From Nocardioides ferulae (lineage in GTDB: Bacteria > Actinomycetota > Actinomycetes > Propionibacteriales > Nocardioidaceae), in NCBI RefSeq assembly GCF_003660455.1, contig NZ_QZVR01000013.1, positions 25,280-89,279 on the forward strand: a DNA stretch of 64,000 bases, given 5' to 3'. Made by a program: the position numbers and the translations under genes. The notes below the pieces were generated by a model. It saw nothing but the letters and a program-made list of their open reading frames with translations. It was not told the origin of the DNA and made no database searches. Shown piece after piece: positions 50,336 to 60,607 of this stretch (position 1 is its first letter; each line of letters starts with the position of its first letter).

Positions 50336-50445
50336 CGGCCCATCCTGGCGCATGGCCCCCGGTGCCGGGGCCGGTCCCGGGAGTTCGTGGCCCGGGAGTC
50401 GGAGTGGAACAATGGCCCCTCCCCGCCCGACAACGAGAGACGTCC

Positions 50446-52323
<1,878 letters not shown>

Positions 52324-52389
52324 GCCCCGAGCCGGCGGCCACCTGGGCGGCCCGCCCGAGGTCGCGGCGGTGTCTGGTGGGATGAGGTG

Positions 52390-53307
52390 GTGCTCGTCGT
52401 CCCACCCTCCTTCCTCGCGTACGCCGCGCGCGGCGCGCAGTTCGCCGCGTTCCTGGACCGGCTTCCCGGCCTGCTGCGCGAGCTGCTCGATGAGTGGGAG
52501 CTGACCCCCGACGGCGAGATGGCGCACGGCTTCTGCGCGGCGGTGCTCGCGGTCCGCGCCACCGACGGGGCGGCGGCGGCGCTCAAGGTCGGGTGGCCGC
52601 ACCCGGAGGCCGAGCACGAGCACCTGGCTCTCCAGCACTGGCATGGTGACGGCGCGGTGCGGCTGCTGCGCGCCGACCCGCGCCGCTCGGCGCTGCTGCT
52701 GGAACGGCTGTCCACCGCCGACCTGGCCGACCTGTGGGACGTCGAGGCGTGCGAGGTGGTGGGCGGCCTCTACCGCCGGCTGCACGTGCCGGCGCCGCCG
52801 CAGCTGCGCAGGCTGTCCTCGGACGCGGCGCGCTGGGGCGAGGAGCTGGCGGCGCTGCCCCGTGACGCTCCGGTGCCACGACGCCTCGTCGACCAGGCGG
52901 CGGCGCTGGCCCGAGGCTTCGCATCGGACGAGGCCACCGACGGGCGGCTCCTGCACACCGACCTGCACTACGGCAACGTGCTGGCCGGCGACCGTGAGCC
53001 GTGGCTGGCCATCGACCCCAAGCCGCTCAGCGGGGATCCCCACTTCGAGGTGGCGCCGATGCTCTGGAACCGCTGGCCGGAGCTCGTGGCGGCGCCCCGC
53101 AGCGTGCGCGACGGCGTCCGGCTGCGCTTCGAGACCCTCGTCGACGTCGGTGGCCTCGACGAGGAGCGGGCGCGCGGCTGGGTGGTGGTCCGGGTGCTGC
53201 GCCTGGCTTGGGGCCGGCTGCAGGACCCGCCCGGAGCCCGGCGCCGGACCTCGACCGAAGAGCTGCTGACCAGGTGCGTGACGATCGCCAAGGCAGTCCA
53301 GGGCTAG
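52390..53307 (+). CDS. APH(6)/hydroxyurea-phosphotransferase-family kinase
   Basis: 305-residue kinase-like protein of the family that includes streptomycin 6-phosphotransferase, with AAALKVGWPHPEAEHEHLAL in the N-lobe, LHTDLHYGNVLAG (catalytic HxDxxxxN) and WLAIDPKPLSGDPHFEVAPMLWNR. All catalytic residues are present; the real substrate is not predictable and resistance is not implied. Two consecutive GTG codons compete for the start; 52390 is six bases after TGGGAT, 52387 would add one residue. Not closely similar to the kinase at 49382. Confidence 0.82.
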   Translation: MLVVPPSFLAYAARGAQFAAFLDRLPGLLRELLDEWELTPDGEMAHGFCAAVLAVRATDGAAAALKVGWPHPEAEHEHLALQHWHGDGAVRLLRADPRRSALLLERLSTADLADLWDVEACEVVGGLYRRLHVPAPPQLRRLSSDAARWGEELAALPRDAPVPRRLVDQAAALARGFASDEATDGRLLHTDLHYGNVLAGDREPWLAIDPKPLSGDPHFEVAPMLWNRWPELVAAPRSVRDGVRLRFETLVDVGGLDEERARGWVVVRVLRLAWGRLQDPPGARRRTSTEELLTRCVTIAKAVQG

Positions 53308-53366
53308 CAGGCTTGACCCGTCTGTTCGGTCGGCGGCCGGGGGCTGGACCTGTCACACTTCGGCGG

Positions 53367-54023
53367 GTGGAGAACGCGCGTGTGCTGTCGGTGAACGTCG
53401 GTCGGCCCGAGACCGGCCCCTGGACCGGCCGGGTCGGCCGCAGCGCGATCCGCAAACAGCCGGTCGATGCTCCCGTCCGCGTGCTGCGCGCCGGGCTGGC
53501 CGGCGACAGCGTCTGCGACCAGAAGTACCACGGCGGTCTGGACAACGCGGTCTACGTCTACGCCCGGGAGGACCTGGATCGTTGGGGTCGGGCGCTGGGT
53601 CGGCCGGTGCCCGACGGGCACTTCGGCGAGAACCTCACCACGGTCGGCATCGACGTCAACGCCGCGCTGGTGGGGGAGCGGTGGCGGGTCGGCACAGCAC
53701 TGCTCGAGGTGGCCAAGGTGCGTACCCCATGCCGCGTCTTCGCGGGCTTCATGGGGCTCACCGGCTACGACGACACCGCCTGGGTGAAGCGGTTCACCGC
53801 CGAAGGGCGGCCGGGACCCTACCTGCGGGTGCTCGAGGAGGGCGTCGTCGCCATGGGCGATCCCGTCGCGGTGGAGCACCGGCCCGACCACGACGTGACC
53901 GTGGCGATGGTCTTCCGAGCGCTGACCACCGAGCGACACCTGCTCCCGCGGGTGCTCGAGGTGCCCGAACTGTCGGATACCGTCCGCCGCAGGTCAGGGC
54001 CCGCTCAGGCTCCGGTCTCCTGA
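53367..54023 (+). CDS. MOSC-domain protein (YiiM-like)
   Basis: 218 residues. The MOSC fold is seen in VLSVNVGRPET, DQKYHGGLDNAVYVYAREDLDRW, GHFGENLTTVGIDVNAALVGERWRVG and the cysteine in RTPCRVFAGFM that would hold molybdenum cofactor. YiiM-type proteins reduce N-hydroxylated compounds with molybdenum cofactor. CACACT is seven bases before the GTG. Separate from the kinase upstream. Confidence 0.86.
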   Translation: MENARVLSVNVGRPETGPWTGRVGRSAIRKQPVDAPVRVLRAGLAGDSVCDQKYHGGLDNAVYVYAREDLDRWGRALGRPVPDGHFGENLTTVGIDVNAALVGERWRVGTALLEVAKVRTPCRVFAGFMGLTGYDDTAWVKRFTAEGRPGPYLRVLEEGVVAMGDPVAVEHRPDHDVTVAMVFRALTTERHLLPRVLEVPELSDTVRRRSGPAQAPVS

Positions 54024-54142
54024 CTCGGTGGGAGTCGGGTCGCGATCCCTGAGATCTGTGACCCAAACCTCACCCGGCATGGCAAAGTGACGTAGGTTAC
54101 CGACCAGGAACCACCGTCGGCCGTTCTCAGCGCAGGAGTGCC

Positions 54143-55972
54143 ATGCCCGTCAATCGCGACACCAGCTTCCTCGACCACCTCGCCCCCAACGTGGCGGTCC
54201 AGTTCCTCGACCGAGTGGCGAAGTCCCCGGACACCGAGGCCTACCGCTACCCCGTGGGTGAGCAGTGGGAGTCCGTCACCTGGCGGGAGACCGGCGACCG
54301 GGTCTCCGCGCTGGCGGCCGGACTGCTCGCGCTCGGCATCGAGAACGAGCAGCGGGTCGGCATCATCTCCAACACCCGCTACGAGTGGATCCTCGCCGAC
54401 CTCGCGATCATGTGTGCCGCCGCGGCCACCACCACCGTCTACCCGACCACGATCGAGGAGGACACCTCCTACATCCTCGGCGACGCCGAATGCCGCGTGG
54501 TCTTCGCCGAGGACGACGAGCAGGTCGCCAAGGTGCGCGCTCGTCGCAACGAGCTGCCGCACCTCGAGAAGGTCGTGGTGATCGACGGCGCGACCGACGG
54601 GCCGGACGGCTGGGTGATCGGGCTCGACGACCTGGCCGCGCTCGGCGCCGCCCACCTCGCCGAGAACCCCGACGTCATCGAGCAGACCGCCAAGTCGATC
54701 GCCCCCGACCAGTTGGCGACCCTGATCTACACCTCCGGCACCACCGGCCGCCCCAAGGGCGTCCGGCTGCGGCATCGCTCGTGGGTCTACGAGGGCGCGG
54801 CGATCGAGTCGCAGCGGATCCTCGACGAGACCGACCTGCAGTTCCTGTGGCTGCCGATGGCCCACTCGTTCGGCAAGGTCCTGCTCTCCACCCAGCTGGC
54901 GTGCGGCTTCGCCACCGCGGTCGACGGCCGGGTCGAGCGGATCGTCGACAACCTGGGCGTGGTCAAGCCGACGTTCATGGGCGCCGCGCCGCGCATCTTC
55001 GAGAAGGCGCACGGCAAGATCGTCACGATGCAGGAGGCCGAGGGCGGCGCCAAGGAGAAGATCTTCAAGAAGGCGTTCGAGGTCGGCACCAAGGTCGACC
55101 GGCTCAAGCGCGAGGGCAAGTCGGTCCCGCCGCTGCTGAAGCTCCAGCACGGCCTGTTCGACAAGCTCGTCTTCAGCAAGGTGCGCGAGCGCTTCGGTGG
55201 CCGGGTCCGCTTCTTCATCTCCGGCGCTGCCGCGCTGAACCAGGAGATCGCCGAGTGGTTCCACGCCGCGGGCATCAAGATCCTCGAGGGCTACGGTCTG
55301 ACCGAGACCTCGGCCGGCGCGTTCGTGAACCACCCGGAGGACTACAAGTTCGGAACCGTCGGCCTGGTCTTCCCGGGGTCGGAGGTGAAGATCGACGAGG
55401 AGAGCGGCGAGGTGCTGGTGCGTGGCCCCCAGGTCATGGACGGCTACCACAACCTGCCCGAGGAGACCGCGAAGACCCTCACCGAGGACGGCTGGCTGCG
55501 CACCGGTGACAAGGGCAGCCTCGACGCCGACGGCTTCCTGAGCATCACCGGCCGGATCAAGGACCTGTTCAAGACCTCCGGCGGCAAGTACATCGCGCCC
55601 TCGGCGATCGAGGCCAAGTTCAAGGCGGTCTGCCCCTACGCGAGCCAGTTCATGGTCTTCGGCAACGATCGCAACTACTGCGTCGCGCTGATCACCCTCG
55701 ACCCCGACGCGCTGGCGATGTGGGCCGAGGAGCACGGCAAGCAGGGCCTGTCGTACGAAGAGTTGGTGAAGACCGACGAGGTCCAGGCCATGGTCGCCGG
55801 CTACGTCGACGAGCTCAACTCGAGGCTGAACCGGTGGGAGACCATCAAGAAGTGGAAGCTCCTCGAGCACGACCTCACCATCGAGTCCGGTGAGATGACC
55901 CCCTCGATGAAGGTCAAGCGCAACGTGGTCGAGCAGAACCACCAGGCGCAGATCGAGGCGCTCTACGCCTGA
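54143..55972 (+). CDS. Long-chain acyl-CoA synthetase / AMP-dependent ligase
   Basis: 609 residues of the FadD15/FAA1-like group. AMP-binding P-loop IYTSGTTGRPKGV, GYGLTET motif, and the C-terminal hinge and lysine region (ITGRIKDLFKTSGGKYIAP). Activates fatty acids for beta-oxidation or lipid synthesis. CAGGAG precedes the ATG; TAGGTT at 54096-54101 is a possible -10 box in a 119-base upstream gap with nothing else recognisable. A strong terminator follows. Confidence 0.92.
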   Translation: MPVNRDTSFLDHLAPNVAVQFLDRVAKSPDTEAYRYPVGEQWESVTWRETGDRVSALAAGLLALGIENEQRVGIISNTRYEWILADLAIMCAAAATTTVYPTTIEEDTSYILGDAECRVVFAEDDEQVAKVRARRNELPHLEKVVVIDGATDGPDGWVIGLDDLAALGAAHLAENPDVIEQTAKSIAPDQLATLIYTSGTTGRPKGVRLRHRSWVYEGAAIESQRILDETDLQFLWLPMAHSFGKVLLSTQLACGFATAVDGRVERIVDNLGVVKPTFMGAAPRIFEKAHGKIVTMQEAEGGAKEKIFKKAFEVGTKVDRLKREGKSVPPLLKLQHGLFDKLVFSKVRERFGGRVRFFISGAAALNQEIAEWFHAAGIKILEGYGLTETSAGAFVNHPEDYKFGTVGLVFPGSEVKIDEESGEVLVRGPQVMDGYHNLPEETAKTLTEDGWLRTGDKGSLDADGFLSITGRIKDLFKTSGGKYIAPSAIEAKFKAVCPYASQFMVFGNDRNYCVALITLDPDALAMWAEEHGKQGLSYEELVKTDEVQAMVAGYVDELNSRLNRWETIKKWKLLEHDLTIESGEMTPSMKVKRNVVEQNHQAQIEALYA

Positions 55973-55992
55973 TCTGCGCTGCTTGCAGCCGG

Positions 55993-56025
55993 CACCGCCC
56001 CCGTCCGCTCCGGACGGGGGCGGTG
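55993..56025 (+). terminator. Terminator after the acyl-CoA synthetase gene
   Basis: A 15-base perfect stem CACCGCCCCCGTCCG with its complement around a three-base loop, 20 bases after the stop and before the hemW promoter. Confidence 0.8.
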
Positions 56026-56055
56026 GCGCATCCGGAGGGTTGAGAGACTGGGTCC

Positions 56056-57282
56056 ATGCCCTCCGTGCTGCCTCCGGGCGACCCCGTGCCCGACGACGGC
56101 GCACTGCCCGAGCCTGCCCTGGCCGCGGTGGGCGCCCTACCGTTCGGGTTCTACGTGCACGTGCCGTTCTGCACGGTGCGCTGCGGCTACTGCGACTTCA
56201 ACACCTACACCGCTGCCGAGCTCGGCCCGGCGGGCGGGGCGCCGGGCGCTTCCCGATCGACGTACGCCGCCGCGGCGGTCGCGGAGGTCCGGCGGGCCCG
56301 GCGGGTGCTGGGGGACCGTGACGTGCCGGTCGACACGGTGTTCTTCGGCGGCGGCACGCCGACGCTGCTGAGCCCCGAGGACCTCGGCTCCGTGCTCGCC
56401 GCGATCGATGCCGAGTTCGGTCTGGCTCCCGGGGCGGAGGTGACCACCGAGGCGAACCCCGACAGCGTGGACGGCGGCTACCTGGCCCGCCTGCGCGAGG
56501 CCGGGTTCACCCGCCTCTCCTTCGGCATGCAGTCGTCGGTCGGCCACGTGCTGCGGGTGCTGGACCGCACCCACGACCCGCTCCGCGTGCCCGGCGTGGT
56601 GGCCGAGGCCCGAGCGGCGGGCTTCGAGCAGGTGAGCCTGGATCTCATCTACGGCACGCCGGGCGAGAGCCAGGCGGACTGGGCCACGTCGATCGAGGCG
56701 GCCCTGGCCTGCGCGCCCGACCACGTCTCGGCGTACTCGCTCATCGTGGAAGAGGGCACCGCGCTGGCCCGCCAGGTGCGCCGCGGGGTGCTGCCGATGC
56801 CCGACGAGGACGACCTGGCCGACAAGTACGCGATGGTCGACGAGCGGCTGGGCGCGGCCGGACTGGGCTGGTACGAGGTCTCGAACTGGTCGCGCGACAC
56901 GGCCGGCCGGTGCCGGCACAACCTGCTCTACTGGACCAGCGCCGACTGGTGGGGCGTCGGTCCGGGCGCCCACTCGCACGTCGCCGGGGTGCGCTGGTGG
57001 AACGTCAAGCACCCCACCGCGTACGCCGCGCGGCTGGCCGCCGACCGCAGCCCCGCCCTCGCCCGCGAGGTCCTCGACGACGAGACCCGCCGGGTCGAGC
57101 GGGTGCTGCTCGAGGTGCGGCTGCGCGAAGGGCTGGACCCGGCCGTGTTGGACGCGCCGGGGCTGGCGGCGGTGCCCGGCCTGGTGGGTCGCGGGCTGCT
57201 CACCGACGAGGGCGGCCGCCTCGTGCTGACTCTTCGCGGGCGGCTCCTGGCCGACGCGGTGGTGCGCGACCTCGTGCCGTGA
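56056..57282 (+). CDS. hemW: HemW-like radical SAM heme chaperone
   Basis: 408 residues related to coproporphyrinogen dehydrogenase HemN. FYVHVPFC-xxx-CGYC gives the cluster cysteines C39, C43, C46; then FFGGGTPTLL, SFGMQS, and a C-terminal HemN_C winged helix (GLLTDEGGRLVLTLRGRLLAD). HemW inserts heme into respiratory proteins rather than oxidising porphyrinogen; assignment from the CxxxCxxC without the extra HemN cysteine and gene position after lepA. GAGACT lies six bases before the ATG. Confidence 0.92.
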   Translation: MPSVLPPGDPVPDDGALPEPALAAVGALPFGFYVHVPFCTVRCGYCDFNTYTAAELGPAGGAPGASRSTYAAAAVAEVRRARRVLGDRDVPVDTVFFGGGTPTLLSPEDLGSVLAAIDAEFGLAPGAEVTTEANPDSVDGGYLARLREAGFTRLSFGMQSSVGHVLRVLDRTHDPLRVPGVVAEARAAGFEQVSLDLIYGTPGESQADWATSIEAALACAPDHVSAYSLIVEEGTALARQVRRGVLPMPDEDDLADKYAMVDERLGAAGLGWYEVSNWSRDTAGRCRHNLLYWTSADWWGVGPGAHSHVAGVRWWNVKHPTAYAARLAADRSPALAREVLDDETRRVERVLLEVRLREGLDPAVLDAPGLAAVPGLVGRGLLTDEGGRLVLTLRGRLLADAVVRDLVP

Positions 57283-57301
57283 CCCACGTCTCGTCCCCAA
57301 G

Positions 57302-57331
57302 CACCCCGCGGGGTGACCGGGGGCCTAGGCT
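57302..57331 (+). promoter_or_regulatory. TM2 gene promoter with upstream palindrome
   Basis: TAGGCT (57326-57331) precedes the ATG by six bases. The perfect 14-base palindrome CACCCCGCGGGGTG (57302-57315) covers the -35 position and could be an operator. Confidence 0.45.
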
Positions 57332-57337
57332 GCTGCC

Positions 57338-57757
57338 ATGACGCAGGGTCCCGAGCAGCCCAACCCCTACGACCCGAACAGCCAGCAGCCGGCCGGCGAC
57401 CCCTACGGCCAGCAGCCCTACGGCCAGCAGCCGTACGGTCAGCAGCCCTACGGTCAGCAGCCCAACGGCCAGCCCGCACCCGGCGCCTACGGCGTCGGCC
57501 CGATGACGCCCTACGGCGTGCACCCGGTGACCGGCATCCCCTACTCCGACAAGTCGAAGCTGGTCGCGGGGCTGCTGCAGATCCTGATCCCGATCGGCAT
57601 CGGCCGGTTCTACACCGGGCACACCAGCATCGGCGTGGCTCAGCTGGTGGTGGCGATCGTGACGTGCGGCATCGGCGTGCTGTGGCCGTTCATCGACGGC
57701 ATCATCATGCTCGCCACCGACTCCACCGACGCCGACGGGCGGCTGCTGCGGACCTGA
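57338..57757 (+). CDS. TM2-domain membrane protein with PYGQQ repeats
   Basis: 139 residues. The N-terminal ~65 residues are proline/glutamine/tyrosine-rich with PYGQQ repeated four times; the C-terminal ~75 residues are a TM2 domain with two helices (KSKLVAGLLQILIPIGIGRFYTGHTSIGVAQL and a second around IGVLWPFIDGIIML) and the DG at the end of the family motif. Role unknown. Convergent with a DUF4870 gene only 13 bases away that also has a proline-rich cytoplasmic tail. Confidence 0.88.
   Translation: MTQGPEQPNPYDPNSQQPAGDPYGQQPYGQQPYGQQPYGQQPNGQPAPGAYGVGPMTPYGVHPVTGIPYSDKSKLVAGLLQILIPIGIGRFYTGHTSIGVAQLVVAIVTCGIGVLWPFIDGIIMLATDSTDADGRLLRT
57401..57475 (+). repeat. 15-bp coding tandem repeat (PYGQQ)
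   Basis: Four 15-base units and a diverged fifth, differing mainly at third codon positions. The repeat is in frame and may vary in copy number among strains. Confidence 0.8.
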
Positions 57758-57770
57758 GGTCCGGCGTGGG

Positions 57771-58187
57771 TCAGCTGACCATCCGGATGGTCAGCGGGTA
57801 GCGGTACTCCTCGCCTCCTGCGGACTTGACCGAGCCCAGGATCGTGAAGACCAGCCAGAAGGCGCCGAAGGCCAGGGCGAGCGGCAGCACCAGCAGGATG
57901 CCGATGCCGAAGGTGATCAGGGTGAGGATCGCTCCCACGATGCCGCCGACGAAGCCGTAGATCAGCATGGAGAGCTGGAAGTTCAGCGACTCGACCGACT
58001 GGCGCCGCACGTAGGGCGAGGTGTTGCCCTTGGCGAGCAGCACCACCAGTGGCCCGAGGAAGGCCATCGCGACGAACGCGCCGACCAGGGCGCTCCAGTG
58101 CGCGGCGCCTCCCCAGGTCTTCTCGTCGGGGGTGGGACCGCCGGGCGTGGGCGGGTAGGGCATGCCGGGACTGGTGGGATAGCTCAT
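57771..58187 (-). CDS. DUF4870 (Tic20-like) membrane protein
   Basis: 138 residues: proline-rich N-terminus, HWSALVGAFVAMAFLGPLVVLL first helix, a NTSPYVRRQSVESLNFQLSM loop typical of DUF4870, then two further helices (about 70-118). ATG 58187 is chosen for GAGGAG six bases upstream; the in-frame ATG at 58205 would place that site inside the gene. Function unknown. Confidence 0.88.
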   Translation of the reverse strand: MSYPTSPGMPYPPTPGGPTPDEKTWGGAAHWSALVGAFVAMAFLGPLVVLLAKGNTSPYVRRQSVESLNFQLSMLIYGFVGGIVGAILTLITFGIGILLVLPLALAFGAFWLVFTILGSVKSAGGEEYRYPLTIRMVS

Positions 58188-58244
58188 CTGGGCTCCTCTG
58201 CACACGGGCCTCCCGCCGACGCGGGTGCCCCCCTCGCGTGACCT

Positions 58245-59096
58245 TCAGGCTACGTCGCCGGTGACGAAGTCGATCAGCTCCTCGACCCTACCGAGAAGCG
58301 CGGGCTCGAGGTCGGCGTAGGAGTTGACCCTGGAAAGGATGTGCTGCCAGGCGCGGGCGATGTCGGCCTGGTCACGGTGCGGCCAGCCGAGCTGCTGGCA
58401 CACGCCCTTCTTCCACTCCAGCTGACGGGGCACCTCGGGCCAGCGCGGGATGCCGAGCCGGTCCGGCTTCACCGCCGCCCACACGTCGACGAACGGGTGG
58501 CCGACGATGAGCACGTGCTTGCCGACGGGGGAGCGCGCGATGCCCTGGGCGATGCGCGCCTCCTTGGAGCCGGGCACCAGGTGGTCGACGAGGACGCCGA
58601 CGCGGCGCTGCGGGCCGGGCCGGAAGTCGACCAGGTGGTCGGCGAGGTCGTCGACGCCGCCGAGGTACTCCACGACGACGCCCTCGACGCGGAGGTCGTC
58701 GCCCCAGACGCGCTCGACCAGCTCGGCGTCGTGGCGGCCCTCGACGAAGATCCGGCTGGCGCGCGCGACGCGCGCCTTCGCGTCGTGGACGGCGATCGAC
58801 CCGGAGGCGGTGCGGGTGGGGCGCTGGGGGGCGCTCGCCCGGACCGGCGGGGTCAGGATGACCGGCTTGCCCTCGAGCAGGAAGCCGGCCCCGAGCGGGA
58901 AGGTGCGCCGACGCTGACGGCGGTCCTCCAGGGTGACGGTGTAGAGGTCGCGGTCGACCGCGACGATCTCTCCGCACCAGTCGGTCGTGACCTCCTCGAC
59001 CACCGCGCCGATCTCGGCGGGGGTCTCGACGGCACGGCCGCGCTTGGGGGCGCGCCAGTCGGTCGAGAGCACGTCGGGTCCGTAGCGGTCGTTCAC
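58245..59096 (-). CDS. DUF3097 protein with TOPRIM-like features
   Basis: 283 residues. After a beta-rich N-terminal region (about 25-85), the C-terminal half has RIFVEGRHDAELVERVWG (E119), VGVLVDHLVPGSKEARI (D171) and VLIVGHPFVDVW, spaced like the glutamate and aspartate strands of TOPRIM nuclease domains such as RNase M5. The family is uncharacterised; the link is my inference. GTG 59096 follows TACGGT by seven bases; GTG 59120 would add eight residues. Confidence 0.82.
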   Translation of the reverse strand: MNDRYGPDVLSTDWRAPKRGRAVETPAEIGAVVEEVTTDWCGEIVAVDRDLYTVTLEDRRQRRRTFPLGAGFLLEGKPVILTPPVRASAPQRPTRTASGSIAVHDAKARVARASRIFVEGRHDAELVERVWGDDLRVEGVVVEYLGGVDDLADHLVDFRPGPQRRVGVLVDHLVPGSKEARIAQGIARSPVGKHVLIVGHPFVDVWAAVKPDRLGIPRWPEVPRQLEWKKGVCQQLGWPHRDQADIARAWQHILSRVNSYADLEPALLGRVEELIDFVTGDVA

Positions 59097-59152
59097 CCAC
59101 GCAACCGTAGGCGCGGCCACCCCCAGGCCGGCGACGGCACGCCGGTCGGCGC

Positions 59153-59362
59153 TCAGCTCGCGCCGTCGCCCTGCTCGTCCTCCGGCTCGTCGTCGCTGCT
59201 GCGCTCGGCTTCCATCTCGTCGGCGATCTTGCCGCCGTCGAGGTCGGCGGTCTCGCCGGGCGGCAGGCCCTCGGCCAAGGGGTTGTCGTCGCCGGGGCGC
59301 AGGTCCTCGGGGAGCTGCTCGTCGCTGATGGCCCGCTCCGGCTCCTCGTTGCTGTTCGTCAT
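59153..59362 (-). CDS. Small acidic protein, function unknown
   Basis: 69 residues, strongly acidic (many D and E), low complexity at the end (ERSSDDEPEDEQGDGAS), with a LPEDLRPGDDNPLAEGLPPGE core that looks conserved rather than random. Predicted disordered and soluble. The ATG has TACCCC six bases upstream. No family recognised. Confidence 0.65.
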   Translation of the reverse strand: MTNSNEEPERAISDEQLPEDLRPGDDNPLAEGLPPGETADLDGGKIADEMEAERSSDDEPEDEQGDGAS

Positions 59363-59446
59363 GGAACAGGGGTACCCCGTTTGCTCCCCGGCCCAGCGCG
59401 GCTCCTCGTGGCGGCGGAACGCGGCGCGAGAAACTTCGACGGCGGC

Positions 59447-59473
59447 TGTCGATTCCCTTCCGCTCCGCTCGTC
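59447..59473 (+). promoter_or_regulatory. ECF42-type promoter of the DGPF/sigma operon
   Basis: TGTCGA (59447-59452) and CGTC (59470-59473), 17 bases apart, match the -35 TGTCGA / -10 CG(A/T)C elements reported for ECF42 sigma factors. The first gene starts 50 bases on with AGGAGG before its ATG. Suggests autoregulation by the sigma factor at the end of the operon. Confidence 0.65.
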
Positions 59474-59523
59474 AACGTGGTGAGGTCGCAGCCGCGGCCA
59501 CCCAACGCCAGGAGGAAAGCTCG

Positions 59524-59874
59524 ATGAGTCGTCACCTCGTACTGCTGCCAGCCCCCGAAGCCGAGTGGGCGGAGCTGCCCGAGTCCGAGCACGAGGCCGG
59601 CATGCGGTCCCACGCCCGGTTCCACGAGGAGCTGGCCGAGGGCGGGCACCGGCTGATCGTCGCCGGTCCGCTCGAGCCGTCCGCGCAGGCGACGTCGCTG
59701 CGTCCCGACGGCAGGGGCGGCGTGCTGGCCACCGACGGCCCGTTCACCGAGTCCGCCGAGCAGATCGTCGGCTTCTACCTCGTCGAGACCGACGACGAGG
59801 CCGGCCTCCGTGCCGTCTGCGAGCGGTTCGCCTCCCGAGGCGAGTTCATCGAGCTGCGCCGCCTGGCCGAGTGA
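59524..59874 (+). CDS. DGPF/YCII-domain protein 1
   Basis: 116-residue ferredoxin-like-fold protein with the DGPF box as ATDGPFTESAEQIVGFY (about 74-90). These small proteins accompany ECF42 sigma factors; their biochemical role is not known. AGGAGG and nine bases precede the ATG. First gene of a four-gene operon. Confidence 0.9.
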   Translation: MSRHLVLLPAPEAEWAELPESEHEAGMRSHARFHEELAEGGHRLIVAGPLEPSAQATSLRPDGRGGVLATDGPFTESAEQIVGFYLVETDDEAGLRAVCERFASRGEFIELRRLAE

Positions 59875-59885
59875 AGGAGATACCC

Positions 59886-60248
59886 ATGACCGAGTACGTG
59901 GTGCTGATCATCGGCGACGCCGACCGCTGGTGGACCTCGATGAGCCTGAAGGAGCGGGAGGACGGCTACGCCCAGTACGCCCGCTTCGGCGAGGAGTTGG
60001 CCCGCCGTGGACACAAGGTCACCGGCGGTGCCGAGCTCCAGCAGAGCACGACCGCCAGGTCGATCCGGCCCGGCGGGTCTGCGGCCACCGAGGGCCCGTT
60101 CGCGGAGACCGCCGAGCAGGTCGGAGGCTTCTACCAGATCGAGACCGACGACCTCGACGACCTGCTCGACTGCTGCACGATCATCACGGCGCTGGGCGAC
60201 GGGGTGGAGGTGCGTCCCACGGTCAGCGCCGCCGACCGGCCGTCGTGA
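59886..60248 (+). CDS. DGPF/YCII-domain protein 2
   Basis: 120 residues; the box is ATEGPFAETAEQVGGFYQIE, with glutamate replacing the first aspartate of DGPF. Starts MTEYVVLIIGDADRWW. AAGGAG precedes the ATG. Overlaps the next gene as GTGA. Confidence 0.9.
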   Translation: MTEYVVLIIGDADRWWTSMSLKEREDGYAQYARFGEELARRGHKVTGGAELQQSTTARSIRPGGSAATEGPFAETAEQVGGFYQIETDDLDDLLDCCTIITALGDGVEVRPTVSAADRPS

Positions 60249-60607
60249 AGCGGTACGTCGTCCTGCTGGCCTGTGACCCCGGCGACTGGGCATCGGCGTC
60301 GCCGGCCGTGCAGCAGGAGTACTTCGACGCCCACCAGGCCTTCGAGCGTTACGTCGACGCGCATGGCCGGCGGATCTCCTCGGCGCCGCTGGCGGGCGCC
60401 GACACCGCCACCACGCTGCGCCACGCCGACGGTTCGCTGACGGTCACCGACGGGCCGTTCGTCGAGTCGGTGGAGCAGGTGGCGGGCTACTACGACGTCG
60501 AGCTGCCCGACCTGGACTCGGCGATCGCCGCCGGGCGGCTGCTGCCGGCGTCCTATGCGGTCGAGATCCGCCCGACGGTGACGATCGAGGGCTACGAGCC
60601 GGCGTGA
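60245..60607 (+). CDS. DGPF/YCII-domain protein 3
   Basis: 120 residues; box LTVTDGPFVESVEQVAGYYDVE. GTG start overlapping gene 2, stop overlapping the sigma factor gene. The three paralogues differ along most of their length, so this is an old triplication rather than a recent tandem copy. Confidence 0.9.
   Translation: MKRYVVLLACDPGDWASASPAVQQEYFDAHQAFERYVDAHGRRISSAPLAGADTATTLRHADGSLTVTDGPFVESVEQVAGYYDVELPDLDSAIAAGRLLPASYAVEIRPTVTIEGYEPA

Noticed and set aside
52390..53307. Calling this gene streptomycin or hydroxyurea resistance
   Set aside because: The family is broad and chromosomal in actinobacteria; substrate specificity cannot be read from the sequence and no mobile context surrounds it.
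56056..57282. Oxygen-independent coproporphyrinogen III dehydrogenase (HemN)
   Set aside because: The motif is CxxxCxxC without the additional HemN cysteine, and the position after lepA is that of HemW, the heme chaperone.
57401..57475. 15-bp tandem array as a mobile or regulatory repeat
   Set aside because: The units are in frame, differ at third codon positions and encode PYGQQ, a normal proline/glutamine-rich tail of TM2 proteins.
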